DNA from: Stomoxys calcitrans
Taxonomy: Eukaryota; Arthropoda; Insecta; Diptera; Muscidae
Direction of reading: 5' to 3'
DNA length: 64,000 bases
NCBI RefSeq assembly: GCF_963082655.1
Contig: NC_081552.1
Location: 55,764,286-55,828,285, forward strand
Positions within the stretch are counted from its first letter, which is position 1. Each line of letters opens with the position of its first letter. Positions 46,498-57,984 of the stretch are shown here, piece after piece. The notes beneath the pieces are model-generated. The model saw only the letters and a list, made by a program, of their open reading frames with translations, did no database searches and was not told where the DNA came from. A program made the position numbers and the translations under genes.

Positions 46498-46566
46498 CTG
46501 GCAACTATCGATATGCGCAACATTCAATATTTTTCGAAAAATATCGATAAATATATTTGATTTTTT
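46498..46566. promoter_or_regulatory. Pair of TATCGATA motifs and an 18-bp palindrome
   Basis: TATCGATA occurs at 46506-46513 and 46542-46549, with the perfect palindrome atatttttcgaaaaatat at 46527-46544 between them. TATCGATA is the DRE core bound by DREF/BEAF-type factors in Drosophila. Function here is inference only. Confidence 0.35.
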
Positions 46567-47124
46567 GGTGATTTTTTTGAGGTTAGGATTTTCATGCATT
46601 AGTATTTGACAGATCACGTGGATTTCAGACATGGTGTCAAAGAGAAAGATGCTCAGTATGCTTTGACATTTCATCATGAATAGACTACTAACGAGCAACG
46701 CTTGCAAATCATTGAATTTTATTACCAAAATCAGTGTTCGGTTCGAAATGTGTTCAAATTTGACAAATTTTGTTCAGCGATGAGGCTCATTTCTGGTTGA
46801 ATGGCTACGTAAATAAGCAAAATTGCCCGCATTTGGAGTGAAGAGCAACCAGAAGCCGTTCAAGAACTGCCCATGCATCCCGAAAAATGCACTGTTTGGT
46901 GTGGTTTGTACGCTGGTGGAATCATTGGACCGTATTTTTTCAAAGATGCTGTTGGACGCAACGTTACGGTGAATGAACACATTTCGAACCGAACACTGAT
47001 TTGGTAATAAAATTCAATGATTTGCAAGCGTTGCTCGTTAGTAAGTCTATTCATGATGAAATGTCAAAGCATACTGAGCATCTTTCTCTTTGACACCATG
47101 TCTGAAATCCCACGTGACCTGTCA
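46567..47124. mobile_element. mariner-family deletion derivative, cut by the gap
   Basis: Starts ggtgatttttttgaggttag. The left inverted repeat (46567-46755) includes the transposase start region. A piece of the transposase DDE region follows, then an inverted copy of the 5' region begins at 46975 (gaacacatttcgaaccgaac) and continues into the gap at 47125. It is closely related to 51893-52499, with a different internal deletion. It lacks the rest of the transposase, so it is non-autonomous. Confidence 0.8.
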
Positions 47125-47324
47125 NNNNNNNNNNNNNNNNNNNNNNNNNNNNNNNNNNNNNNNNNNNNNNNNNNNNNNNNNNNNNNNNNNNNNNNNNNNN
47201 NNNNNNNNNNNNNNNNNNNNNNNNNNNNNNNNNNNNNNNNNNNNNNNNNNNNNNNNNNNNNNNNNNNNNNNNNNNNNNNNNNNNNNNNNNNNNNNNNNNN
47301 NNNNNNNNNNNNNNNNNNNNNNNN
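47125..47324. other. Assembly gap (200 N)
   Basis: Unknown bases. It replaces the right end of the mariner derivative and the left part of a family B element, so two similar copies may have confused the assembly here. Confidence 0.99.
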
Positions 47325-47699
47325 AGCCTCTAGAGGTCGCAATTATTATCCGATTTGCCTGAAATTTTATACTACGGATCCTCTCATGCCCATCAACATA
47401 CGTGTTTATTATGATCTGAATCGGTCTATAGCCCGATCTCTCTATTTTACTTCTTGAGCCTCCAAAAGGGCGCAATTCTTATTCGAATTGGCTGACATTT
47501 TATACAGTTCTCCAACATGTAATTTAATTGTGGTCCAAACCGGACCATATCATGATATCGCTCTAATAGCAGAGCAAATCTTTTCTTATATCCTTTTTTG
47601 CCTAAGAAGATATGCTGGAAAAGGAACTCGACAAATGCGATCCATGATGGAGGGTATGTAAGATTCGGCCCGGCCGAACTTAGAACGTTTTTACTTGTT
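47325..47699 (+). mobile_element. Family B right part after the gap
   Basis: Monomer (cctctagaggtcgcaattat) and a right end with ggagggtatgtaagattcgg, palindrome ttcggcccggccgaa and terminal tttttacttgtt. Confidence 0.8.
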
Positions 47700-48391
47700 A
47701 ATCTTACTTCTAACGAAAAAGTTAAGATATAATTTGCAATTTCAGATGATTTGTTTTTATATCTTTTCGATAAGCTCTTGCATGCTTCAAAGAAATCTTC
47801 AAACTGTTCTTGTTATGTCAACAAATGGTAAAACTGATTTTATTTAACCTGTTCTGCAATGGGGAAAATTTTCTCAACATGTGGTTGTTAAAGGTATTTG
47901 TCTTAATTTATTTTGAAAATTTTTGTTGAATTGAGATTCCATTGCAGTATATCGTCCGGCTTTAGACCATTGTTTAATGATTTCTATTCAAAGAATAGTG
48001 TAGCAAAAAACATTTAAAAGTCAGCAAAGTGTGTTGTTGCTGGTTATCCCGTATAGCGATTTCAATTTCGCCCAAGAAATATCATCAGCTGGCGATATCA
48101 AATGGATCACGGTGCTTTACAACCATATCAGCTAGAGTAGATTGTAAAGCACGCATCGAATTTGAGCAGGGCTCTTTTAGACGACTTGATTCACAAGCGC
48201 AATAGAAAACAAATCAAATCTTACTTCCCTTATTCAAATACAACTTATCCAACGATGCCAATAGCAACAATATGCTGTGATCGAATCTCAATAAGATTTT
48301 AAGACCGAAGAAAGAAAGCGCGAACAGAAAAATTTTTGTTGAATTGGAAAAAATTGGAATAAATAACTTCATAAATATTATGTTAAACTAG
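47700..48391. other. Unassigned stretch
   Basis: No repeat family or gene recognised. It holds an 11-bp perfect stem, gtgctttacaa (48112-48122) with ttgtaaagcac (48142-48152). Confidence 0.45.
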
Positions 48392-48560
48392 CTGGACAAG
48401 GCCCGCTCCGCAGCGTGTTCTTTCACTCTCTTATTTTATCCGAGTCCTATACTGGCACGATCAGGGAAAAAAGTCCTGTTTGGGGTGCTGGTACGGCCTT
48501 TCAGATATTTCACCACAATGTGGATATCATATTGGTACTCTACTCCTTTCATACCTTTCA
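48392..48560 (+). mobile_element. Family D-like terminus
   Basis: ctagctggacaaggcccgct followed by ccgcagcg resembles the D end at 52.57 kb. One D monomer follows before the sequence switches to family H. Confidence 0.55.
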
Positions 48561-49440
48561 TTTGATATTCAACAAAAAGGTTTAGAGGGGTACCGAAATG
48601 CAGTGTTTCAAATTTCATCAAAATCGGACGAAAAATGCTCCTTTTATGGACTTAATACTCTATATCGGGAGATCGGTCTATATGGCAGCTATATTCCAAA
48701 TATGGTCCGATCTGGACGATATTCAACAAACAGGTTAGAGGTCTATCAAAACGCAATGTTTCAAATTTCATCAAATTCGGATGGAAAATGCTCCTTTTAT
48801 GGGCTCAATACTCTATATCGGGAGATCGGTTTATATGAAAGCTTTATCCAAATAAGATCCGATCTGAACGATGTTCCACCCAAAGGTATAGAGGTCTATC
48901 GGATGAAAAACTATTCTTTAATGGGCTCAATTCTCTTTATCCGGAGATCATTCCATATAGCAGCTATATCCAAATACGATCCGATCTGGACGATATTCAA
49001 CAAAACTGTTTACAGGGGTAGAACTCTCTGTGCCAAATTTCAACGAAATAGGATGAATCGGTCTATATGGGAGAATGGTATATATGGCAGCTAAATCCAA
49101 ATATGGTCCAATCTGGACCACATTTGACAGCAATGGGAAGGGGTCTACCAAAACACACTATGCCAAATTTCATAGAATTCGCGTAATAAATCAATACCCT
49201 ATACTGGGAGGACGGGTGGTCGGTCTATAGGGTAGCTATATCAAAATTTAGTCCGATCCGAACGACACCTCACTGAAATGGGTAGGGGTCTACCAGAACG
49301 CACTGTGCCAAATTTCATTGAAATTAAATGAAAAAGAACCAATTCATTTCCTCAAGACTTTGAGCCTGGAGATCGGTATATATAGCGGCTATACATAACT
49401 AAAATCCGATTTTATGAGATCAGAAGTTCAGGTTAATATA
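48561..49440 (-). repeat. Family H tandem array, about 154-bp units
   Basis: Five to six units with attcaacaaa..ggtt.aga, caaatttcatcaaaatcgga and gagatcggtctatatggcag. attcaacaaa at 48567 and 48721 gives a period of 154. It shares the gatatagctgccatatagac core (reverse) with families A-C and F. A 204-residue frame at 48480-49094 crosses it and is not a gene. Confidence 0.7.
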
Positions 49441-49494
49441 CAAAAAACTCGAAATCATCAGAAATGGTTTGGAAAATGTTTTTTATACCCCACA

Positions 49495-49552
49495 TATTAT
49501 AATTACCCAAAAAAAAATTATAATTACCCAAAATTATAATTACCCAAAAAAG
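49495..49552. repeat. Short tandem repeat attataattacccaaaa
   Basis: Three copies of a unit of 17-20 bp with slightly varying A-run length. Confidence 0.85.
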
Positions 49553-49589
49553 CGTTGGTTATTTACCCGGTAGAAACCCATCTCTACAA

Positions 49590-49830
49590 ATGTGTATGTC
49601 AGATTTGTAGTCAACTCTCAAAGGCCTTTCATTTTATACATATTTGACATATTTATGCCAAGTACGTACTCTATTCTAAAATACCTCTGATTTGATTCCC
49701 ATATTGCCCAAAGCGGTAAAAGTGTCCTGTTGGATGGTATTTTTGGGGGGTGGGAGACAACCCGACACTATGGTTGAAATTTTTGAGACAAATTCGTACT
49801 CTACACTCAAAAAGTTTTCATTAGCAAAAT
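49590..49830 (+). mobile_element. Family D-like fragment
   Basis: Two units of the aactctcaaaggcctttcat / ttctaaaatacctctgattt type with a G-rich half (tttttggggggtgggag). Confidence 0.5.
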
Positions 49831-50135
49831 AAATAAATGTGGCTTTTATGGACCTAAGACCATAAATCGGAGGATCGGTCTTTATGGCAGCTATACCCAA
49901 ATCTAGACCGATCTGGGCTAAATCGAAGAAAGGTGTCGAAGGGCCCCACACAACTCACCGTCCCTAATTTCAGCAAAATTGGATAATAAATGTGGCTTTT
50001 ATGGGCCTAAGACCCTAAATCGGAGGATCGGTCTATATGGCAGATATATCCAAATCTGAACCGAACTGGGCTAAAGTGAAGAAGGATGTAGAAACGCCTA
50101 ACACAACTCACTGACCCAAATTTCAGCAAAATCTT
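49831..50135 (-). mobile_element. Family A monomers without termini
   Basis: Two monomers in reverse (gatcggtct.tatggcag, tgtggcttttatgg), joined to a family D fragment at about 50136. Confidence 0.65.
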
Positions 50136-50310
50136 ATATATAAAATCAATTTGTAGGTTTGTTTGTTTGTTTGTAGGGTACTACATTTGTTGATATCTGA
50201 AGGCGGGCGGACCCTCCCCCTTACCCTATTTTTCAGAAACGCCAGATCTCAGAGATGGGTGGTGCGATTAAAGCGAAATTTTGTGTGCTCTCATATAGTA
50301 CCCTAAAAAT
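50136..50310 (-). mobile_element. Family D TTTG-end fragment
   Basis: aatcaatttgtaggtttg, ctccccc.taccct, gccagatctcagagatggg, ending tagtaccctaaaaat exactly where the nested family B element begins. The D sequence resumes at 51796. Confidence 0.75.
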
Positions 50311-51795
50311 AACAAGTAAAAGCGTGCTAAGTTCGGCCGGGCCAAATCTTATATACCCTCCACCATGGATCGCATTTGTCGAGTTCTTTTCCCGGCATCT
50401 CTTCTTAGGCAAAAAAGGATATAAGAAAAGAGTTGCTCTGCTATTAAAACGATATCAAGATATAGTCCGGTTCGGACCACAATTAAATTATATGTTGGAG
50501 ACCTGTGTAAAATTTCAGCCAATTCGTATAAGAATTGCGCCCATTGGGGCTCACGAAGTAAAATAGAGAGAACGATTTATATGAGATCTGTATCGGGCTA
50601 TAGACCGATTCAGACCATAATAAACACGTTTGTTGATGGTCATGAGAGGATCCGTCGTACAAAATTTCAGGCATATCGGATAATAATTGCGACCTCTAGG
50701 GGTCAAAAAGTCAAGATCCCAGATCGGTTTATATGGCAGCTATATCAGGTTATAAACCGATTTGAACCTTATTTGACACAGTTGTTGAAAGTAAAAATAA
50801 AATACGTCATGAAAAATTTCAGCCAAATCGGGTAGGAATTGCGCCCTCTAGAAGCTAAAGAAGTCAAATCCAAAGATCTGTTTATATGACAGCTATATCA
50901 GGTTATGGACCGATTTCTACCATACTTGGCACAGTTGTTTAATATCATAACGAAATACCTCGTGCAAAAATTCGGATAAGAATTGTGCCCTCTAGAGGCT
51001 CAAGAAGTCAAGACCCAAGATCGGTTTATATGGCAGCTATATCAGGTTATGAACCGATTTAAACCATACTTGGCATAGTTGTTGGGTATCATAACAAAAC
51101 ACGCCGTGCGAAATTCCATTCCATTCGGATAAGAATTGCGCACTCTAGAGGCTCCAGAGGCTCAAGAAGTCAAGACCCAAGATAGGTTTATATGGCAGCT
51201 ATATCAGGTTATTGACCGATTTGAACCATACTTGGCACAGTTGTTAGATATTATAACAAAACACGTCGTGCAAAATTTCATTTTAATCGGATAAGAATTG
51301 CGCACTCTAGATGCTCAAGAAGTCAAGACCCAAGATCGGTTTATATGGCAGCTATATCAGGTTATGGACCGATTTGAACTATACTTGGCACAGTTGTTGG
51401 ATATCATAGCAAAACACGTCGTGCAAAATTTTTTTCCAATCGGATAAGAATTGCGCACTCTAGAGGCTCAAGAAGTCAAGACCCAAGATCGGTTTATATG
51501 GCAGCTATATCAAAACATGGACCGATATGGACATGGACCATTTACAATACCAACCGACCTACACTAATAAGAAGTATTTGTGCAATATTTCAAGCGGCAA
51601 GCTTTACTCCTTCGGAAGTTAGCGTGCTTTCGACAGACAGACGGACGGACAGACGGACGGACATGGCCAGATCGACATAAAATTTCACGACGATCAAGAA
51701 TATATATACTTTATGGGGTCTCAGACGAATATTTCGAGTAGTTACAAACAGAATGACGAAATTAGTATACCCCCCATCTTATGGTGGAGGGTATA
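50311..51795 (-). mobile_element. Family B element, full length, nested in family D
   Basis: Right end aacaagtaaaagcgtgctaa, seven monomers with a period of about 153, a GTCY tract (51637-51662), head and left end terminating in ggtata at 51795. The D sequence flanking both sides rejoins as ctaaaaat / aaaatttggtat without an evident target duplication, as in the uninterrupted D text at 54395-54440 (reverse). Confidence 0.85.
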
Positions 51796-51890
51796 AAAAT
51801 TTGGTATCCAAATAGCGGGACCGCCCCACCCTAAAACCTACCAAATATATATTTAGACCAATCACGATAATATGGGACTCAAATGAAAGG
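51796..51890 (-). mobile_element. Family D continuation after the nested B element
   Basis: aaaatttggtatccaaatag, accctaaaacctaccaaata and gactcaaatgaaaggta match the D segment at 54300-54420 in reverse. The mariner derivative is inserted at the TA that ends it. Confidence 0.7.
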
Positions 51891-51892
51891 TA

Positions 51893-52499
51893 AAGGGTGA
51901 TTTTTTTGAGGTTAGGATTTTCATGCATTAGTATTTGACAGATCACGTGGGATTTCAGACATGGTGTCAAAGAGAAAGATGCTCAGTATGCTTTGACATT
52001 TCATCATGAATAGACTTACTAACGAGCAACGCTTGCAAATCATTTTCAGTGAATGGGCCCTAGAAAAGTTGGCAGTAAATCCGCTTTTTTATCGACAAAT
52101 TTTGTTCAGCGATGAGGCTCATTTCTGGTTGAATGGCTACGTAAATAAGCAAAATTGCCGCATTTGGAGTGAAGAGCAACCAGAAGCCGTTCAAGAACTG
52201 CCCATGCATCCCGAAAAATGCACTGTTTGGTGTGGTTTGTACGCTGGTGGAATCATTGGACCGTATTTTTTCAAAGATGCTGTTGGACGCAACGTTACGG
52301 TGAATGAACACATTTCGAACCGAACACTGATTTTGGTAATAAAATTCAATGATTTGCAAGCGTTGCTCGTTAGTAAGTCTATTCATGATGAAATGTCAAA
52401 GCATACTGAGCATCTTTCTCTTTGACACCATGTCTGAAATCCCACGTGATCTGTCAAATACTAATGCATGAAAATCCTAACCTCAAAAAAATCACCCTT
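51893..52499. mobile_element. mariner-family derivative, 607 bp, 152-bp inverted repeats, TA duplication
   Basis: TA at 51891-51892 and 52500-52501 flank it. The left repeat (51893-52044, aagggtgatttttttgaggt) is matched in reverse at 52348-52499. Each repeat includes the transposase start (MNRLTNEQRLQII at 52006-52044 forward and 52386-52348 reverse), so both ends derive from the original 5' end. It is presumably mobilised, if at all, by a full-length relative elsewhere. Confidence 0.88.
52006..52425 (+). pseudogene. mariner-family transposase remnant
   Basis: The start region MNRLTNEQRLQII is joined by an internal deletion to SEWALEKLA and then the catalytic segment ILFSDEAHFWLNG, whose SDE motif holds one catalytic aspartate. 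WCGLYAGGIIGPYFF follows and the frame then enters the inverted 5' copy. The DNA-binding domain is almost all missing, as is the C-terminal catalytic region with the remaining acidic residues, so it is inactive. The frame is 139 residues against roughly 340 for an intact mariner transposase. Confidence 0.8.
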
Positions 52500-52501
52500 T
52501 A

Positions 52502-54476
52502 GTATATGTATATCGCTGGACTAACAGAATTATATAAATGCCTCTATTTGAATCCAATATGATTTTTAGTGGTCTACTAGCTGACTCGGGCCCGCTATGC
52601 TGCGCCTTCTTTTACTTTATATGGAACTAAAGCTTCCTTGGAATATTTATTTTCGACAATTAAAGATCTTTTAGTTAAATACCATGCTAATGATCTTTAT
52701 TGGTCTACGAATTTAAGTTTGGATGTAAGGTGTACTCCATTCTTGAAATACTTCATTTCAGACCGATATTCTCATGATGTCTGATTTAGTGGTGTTTTCG
52801 GGGGAGAGGTGGTCCCCCAGATACTTGTCCCTGAAAAAATATCATCATCGTGCTCTTCTCTCAAATACAATTTATTTAAACCCCATGTTGCCATTGGCTT
52901 AAGAGGAGTTTACAGGATGAGGCGTACCCCAAACACATGGCACTAAAATAGGTTATCAAATTCGTTTTCTAATCTCAAACACCTTTCATTTGAGCCACAT
53001 ATTGGCATGGTCGAAAATTTTTTTCGCTTTGGGGGTGTTTTGGGAAAGGGGTGATACCCTAAATACATGGTCCTACATTTGGATATCAAATTCGTATTCT
53101 ACTCCCAAATACCTTTATTTGAGCCCCATATTGCGATGGTCACTAAAAAATTGCTGTTTGTTGGGTATTTTGGGAAAGTAGTAGACCCCCAGAAAATTTG
53201 TCTCGAAAATGGGTATCAATTCTTGCTCTACCCCCCAATACCTTTCATTTAAGCAACACATTGTCATGGTCGGTAAATATGCCCGATTAGCGGTGTTTTG
53301 AGGATTGGGGTGGTCCTCCAAAATTCTAAGCCCTGAAAATACATCAGCAACGTGCTATATTCTCATATATCTATACATGATTTATTTAAACCCCATATTA
53401 CCATTGCCCTCAAAATTGGATATCAAATTCGTTTTCTAATCTCATTTAAACTCCTTATTGCAAAAGTCAGCAAATATGTCGGGTTTGGGGTATTGGCCCT
53501 AAAAACTATGAATATTTAGTTCCACTCTGCTTAAGATCCACATTGTCTTGGTCAGCAGATATGTCCTATTTGAGGGGTTGTTATGGTGGTGGGACGTCCG
53601 CTAGACGGTTTCCCCTAATGTTGATATCAGATACATGGTCTTCTCCCACATACCTTTAATTTGGGCTCCATATTTCCATAGTCGGCAAACATGACCGGCT
53701 TGGGGGTGCTTTGGGGGTTGGGCGGACACTCAGTGAGTTGGCCTTGAAAATATATATCGGATTCGTGTTCTACTCTAAAAATCCTCTTATTTGAGCGTCA
53801 TATTCCAATAGTCAGAAAATACTTCCTATTTGGGTGGTGTTGTTGGGGGGTGGGGCGGTCCCATAGACAGTTTTCCCGATTGATATCAAATTCGTGCTTT
53901 ACTTCCAAAGACCATTCATTTGAGCCCCATATTGCTATAGTCGTAAATTTGTCCCCTTTGGGGTATGGTTTTGGGGAGAGGCGGCCCCCCAAACACTTGG
54001 TCTCATATTTGGATATCAGATTCGTATTCTACATTCAAATACCTTTTATTTAAGCCCCATATTCCCATGGTCAGTAAATAAGTCCAGTTTGGGGGGTGTT
54101 TTGGGGAAGGGGTGGACCCCCAGAACGTGGTCCCACATTTGGATATCAGATATGTATTCTACTCGTAAATACCTTTCATTTGAGTCCCCTATTGCCATGG
54201 TAGGTAAATATGTCCGGTTTAGGGGTGTTTTGGGTCTTCGGGTGGTCCCCCAGCACTTGCTCCGACAATTGGATATCAGATACGTTTTATTATCCTAAAT
54301 ACCTTTCATTTGAGTCCCATATTATCGTGATTGGTCTAAATATATGTTTGGTAGGTTTTAGGGTGGGCAGCACCCTAAGTACCCCATCCCAAATTTGTAT
54401 ACCAAATTTTTATTTTTAGTGTACTATATGAGAGTACATAAAATTTCGCTTAAATTGCTTAAATGGGCTCCACCGT
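52502..54476 (+). mobile_element. Family D element(s), forward
   Basis: A short D piece (52502-52566, atatcgctggactaacag) precedes a D terminus (ctagctgactcgggcccgct at about 52567-52586). About thirteen monomers of 130 bp follow; the acctttcatt anchors at 54171 and 54301 are 130 apart and the one at 54041 is again 130 before. The internal TTTG-side block ends taaaatttcgcttaaattgc. The TTTG end itself is absent. Confidence 0.75.
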
Positions 54477-55780
54477 AGGATGGGGGGTATACTAATTTCG
54501 TCATTCTGTTTGTAACTACTCGAAATATTCGTCTGAGACCCCATAAAGTATATATATTCTTGATCGTCGTGACATTTTATGTCGATCTAGCCATGTCCGT
54601 CCGTCCATCTGTCTGCCGAAAGCAAGCTAACTTCCGAAGGAGTAGAGCTAACAGCTTGAAATTTTGCACAAATACTTTCTATTAGCGTAGGTCGGTTGGT
54701 TTTGTAAATGGGCCATATCGGTCCATGTTTTGATATAGCTGTCATATAAACCGATCTTGGGTCCTGACTTCTTGAGCCTCTAGAGTGCGCAATTCTTATC
54801 CGATTGGGATGAAATTTTGCACGACATGTTTTCTTATGATATCCAACAACTGTGCTAAGTGTGGTTAAAATCGGTTCATAACCTGTCATAGCTGCCATAT
54901 AAACCGATCTTGGGTCTTGACTTCTTGAGCCTCTAGAGTGCGCAAGTCTTATCAGATTGGAATGAAATTTTGCACGACGTGTTTTGCTACGATATCCAAC
55001 ATCTGTGCCAAGTATGGTTCAAATCGGTTCATAACCTGATATAGCTGTCATATAAACAGATCTGGGGACTTGACTTCTTGAGCTTCTAGAGGGCGCAATT
55101 CCTATCCGATTTGGCTGAAATTTTGCATGACGTATTTTATTCTTACTTTCAACAACTGTGTCAAATAAGGTTCAAATCGGTTCATAACCTGATATAGCTG
55201 CCATATAAACCGATCTGCGATCTTGACTTCTTGAGCCTCTAGAGGTCGCAATTATTATCCGATTTGCCTGAAATTTTGCATGACGTATTCTATTCTCACT
55301 TGCAACAACTGTGTCAAATAAGGTTCAAATCAGTTCATAACCTGATATAGCTGCCATATAAACCGATTTGGGATCTTGACTTCTTGAGCCTCTGGAGGTT
55401 GCAATTATTATCCGATTTGCCTGAAATTTTGTACCACGAATCCTCTCATGACCATCAACACACGTGTTTATTATGGTCTGAATCGGTCAATAGCCCGATA
55501 CAGCTCTCATATAAATCCATCTCTCTATTTAACTTCTTGAGCCCCCAAAGGTCACAATTCTTATTCGAGTTGGCTGACTTTTACACAGGTCTCCAACATA
55601 TAATTTAATTGTGGCCCAAACCGGACCCTAACTTGATCTTGCTCTAATAGCAGAGCAAATCTTTTCTTATATCCTTTTTTGCCTAAGAAGAGATGCCGGG
55701 AAAAGAACTCGACAAATGCGATCCATGGTGGAGGGTATATAAGATTCGGCCCGGCCGAACTTAGCACGCTTTTACTTGTT
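54477..55780 (+). mobile_element. Family B element, left terminus slightly trimmed
   Basis: It begins ctccaccgtaggatgggg, with the tactcgaaatattcgtctga head, a short GTCY tract (54596-54613), six monomers with a 153-bp period (cttgagcctc at 54771 and 54924), and a complete right end with palindrome ttcggcccggccgaa and terminal gcttttacttgtt. Confidence 0.85.
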
Positions 55781-56514
55781 ATATATAAGATAAATACGCA
55801 CGAAGGGTTAAGGGTCATTTTAGCTTGGATGTTAACTGATATATATCCTAAAGACTTTATTTGAGCCCGACATCCTCATTTTTAAAGTGGGAATGCCCAC
55901 CGGGTGGGACTTGATGGGTTTACGGGTTGGTTTGGATCCCCGGCAACTTGGTCCCAAAAGTACATAAACATTTTGTGATGTACTCCCCAATACCTTTAAT
56001 TGGGTATTGCAAATGGGACATATCGGTTCAGATATAGATATAGCTCCCATAAAACCAATCTCCCGATTTGACTTGACCTGTAAGCCGAAATTTTTGTCCG
56101 ATTTTTTTTTTGCGTGTAATTTTCTGTTATGACTTCCAATAACTATGCCTAGTATGATCCAAATCGGTCTTTAACCTGATATAGCTCCCATATTAACCGA
56201 TCTCCCGATCTGATTTCTTGAATCCTTACAAACCCCAATATTTGCCCGATTTGGCTGAAATGTTGCATGCGATGTTCTGTTACCATTTCCAATAACTGTG
56301 CAAAATACGGTCCAAATCAGTCTGTAACCTGATGTAGCTCCCGGTGTCTTGATTATCGTAGTTCAGTTCCAAGAATCTTAAATTTTTACTGGTTTGACAG
56401 AAGTCTGATATGTAGAATAAAATTATGCCCTTCAACTAAATTAATTTTGTATAAATTTTTAGCAGAATTCATGGTGGTGGGTTCTCAAGATTCGGATTTA
56501 GATTTAACATTCTT
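55781..56514 (+). mobile_element. Mosaic of D-like and B-like fragments
   Basis: 55860-56000 has D-like units (tactccccaatacctttaat). 56005-56345 has two B-like monomers (agctcccat, gatctcccgatctga). 56460-56500 has a decayed right end (catggtggtgggttctcaag). No intact termini. Confidence 0.45.
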
Positions 56515-57494
56515 TTCAATTGAGCCCCATATTGCCATGGTCGGTAAACTTGTCCCCTTTGGGGGATGTTTTGGGGGAGGGGCGGTGCCGGTGCCGGCGG
56601 TTTCATATTTGGATATTAAATTCGTATTTTACTTCTAAATACCTTTTATTTAAGCCTCATATTGGCATGGTCAGTAAATCAGTCCTATTTAGGGGGTGTT
56701 TTAGGGAAAGGGTCGACCTCCAGAAATATCCAAATCTGTCCCGAAAGTGGGTATCAATTTCATGTTTGGGGCGGTCTCCAGACATCTATCCCTAAAAAAT
56801 TATCAGCATCGAGCTCTACTCTCAAATATCATTTGTTTGAACCCCATAATGACATTGGTTTAAGGGAAGTTTATGGGATGAGGCGTCTCCCAAACTTTTG
56901 GCCCCTGAAATGTATATCAAATTCATTTTCTAATCCCAAATACCTTTCACTTGATCCCCTTATTGCAATAGTCAGCAAATATTTCCGGTTTTGGGGTGGG
57001 CTTTTAAAACTGGGTTGGACGTCCCCTTAGCTGTTGGTCCGGAATATCAGATTCGTGCTCTCCCCAAATATCTTTCATTTGAGCCCCATATTTCTATAGT
57101 CGGCGGACATGTCCGCTTTGTGGGGTGTTTTAGGGGATGCAGTTGCCAAGTCTATTCAAGATTCGGGATCTACACTAAAATACTTTTTATTTGAGCCCCA
57201 AATTTCAATGGTCAGCAAATACGTCCTATTTGGAGTTTTCCGGGGGTCTGGTGGCCCCATAGACACTTTTTCCGGAATGTTGATATTAGATTCGTGCTCT
57301 ATTCCCAAAGATCTTTCATTAGAGTCCCTATGATCGGAATGTTTGTGGGGTGTTTTGGAGGAAGGACGGCCCCCTAAATATTTCTTCCCACATTTGGACA
57401 TCAGATTCGTATTTTTCTCCCAAATATTTTTTATTTCTGCCCCATATTGCCATGGTCAATAAATTTGTCAAATAAAAAAAAGTTTTGGGGCGGT
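56515..57494 (+). mobile_element. Family D fragment
   Basis: Seven monomers of about 130 bp (ttgagccccatattgccatg, gggggatgttttggggg). It breaks off at about 57494, where the LINE begins in the opposite orientation. Confidence 0.65.
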
Positions 57495-57499
57495 AATAG

Positions 57500-57984
57500 A
57501 CTCGTCTTCTTACGATCTGGATTCCCCGGTAGGATTTTCGCCGTTCTACCAACCGTTTCGCTATTCCACAATGTTGCATGCGCACTCGTCGCCCACTCCC
57601 TTAACTCGGACTGCGTCGACCCGAAAGGCTTCGGGCTAACCAAGTTTATTGACGGCAGTCCTCTAGCCTTCACCGCCAAATCGTCCGCTCTTTCATTTCC
57701 CCTTACTCCGTTATGGGCTGGCGGATTTTCCCATCTTCAGAGAAGGCGTTAATCTCCTTCTTACGCTGCAAGATTGTTCGTGACCTTACCAACCTGGTTG
57801 TTATTGCCCTTATGGCAATTTTACTGTCTTTAAAGATGTTCAGACTCGACGTCCTCGCGTTAGCACCACGCCACTTTACGCATTCAGTGATCGCCCGGAT
57901 CTCCGCCTGCAGGACCGTATTATGGTCAGGCAGTCTAAAACAGATGTCAGTCCCTGGGTTCTCAATGTGAACCCCCAGGCCCAC
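57500..57984 (-). pseudogene. RNase H domain of LINE ORF2, frameshifted
   Basis: The 57703-57984 frame gives LQAEIRAITECVKW (catalytic glutamate) and NIFKDSKIAIRAI (catalytic aspartate). After a frameshift near 57705 the downstream frame reads GNERADDLAVKARGLP, the last RNase H motif with its aspartate. The start of the domain is degraded. It corresponds to 40490-40640 in its final part. Confidence 0.75.

Noticed and set aside
48480..49094. 204-residue frame
   Set aside because: It spans the family D-like end and the 154-bp family H units; the repeated CSFYGLNTLYREIGLY block is a monomer translation.
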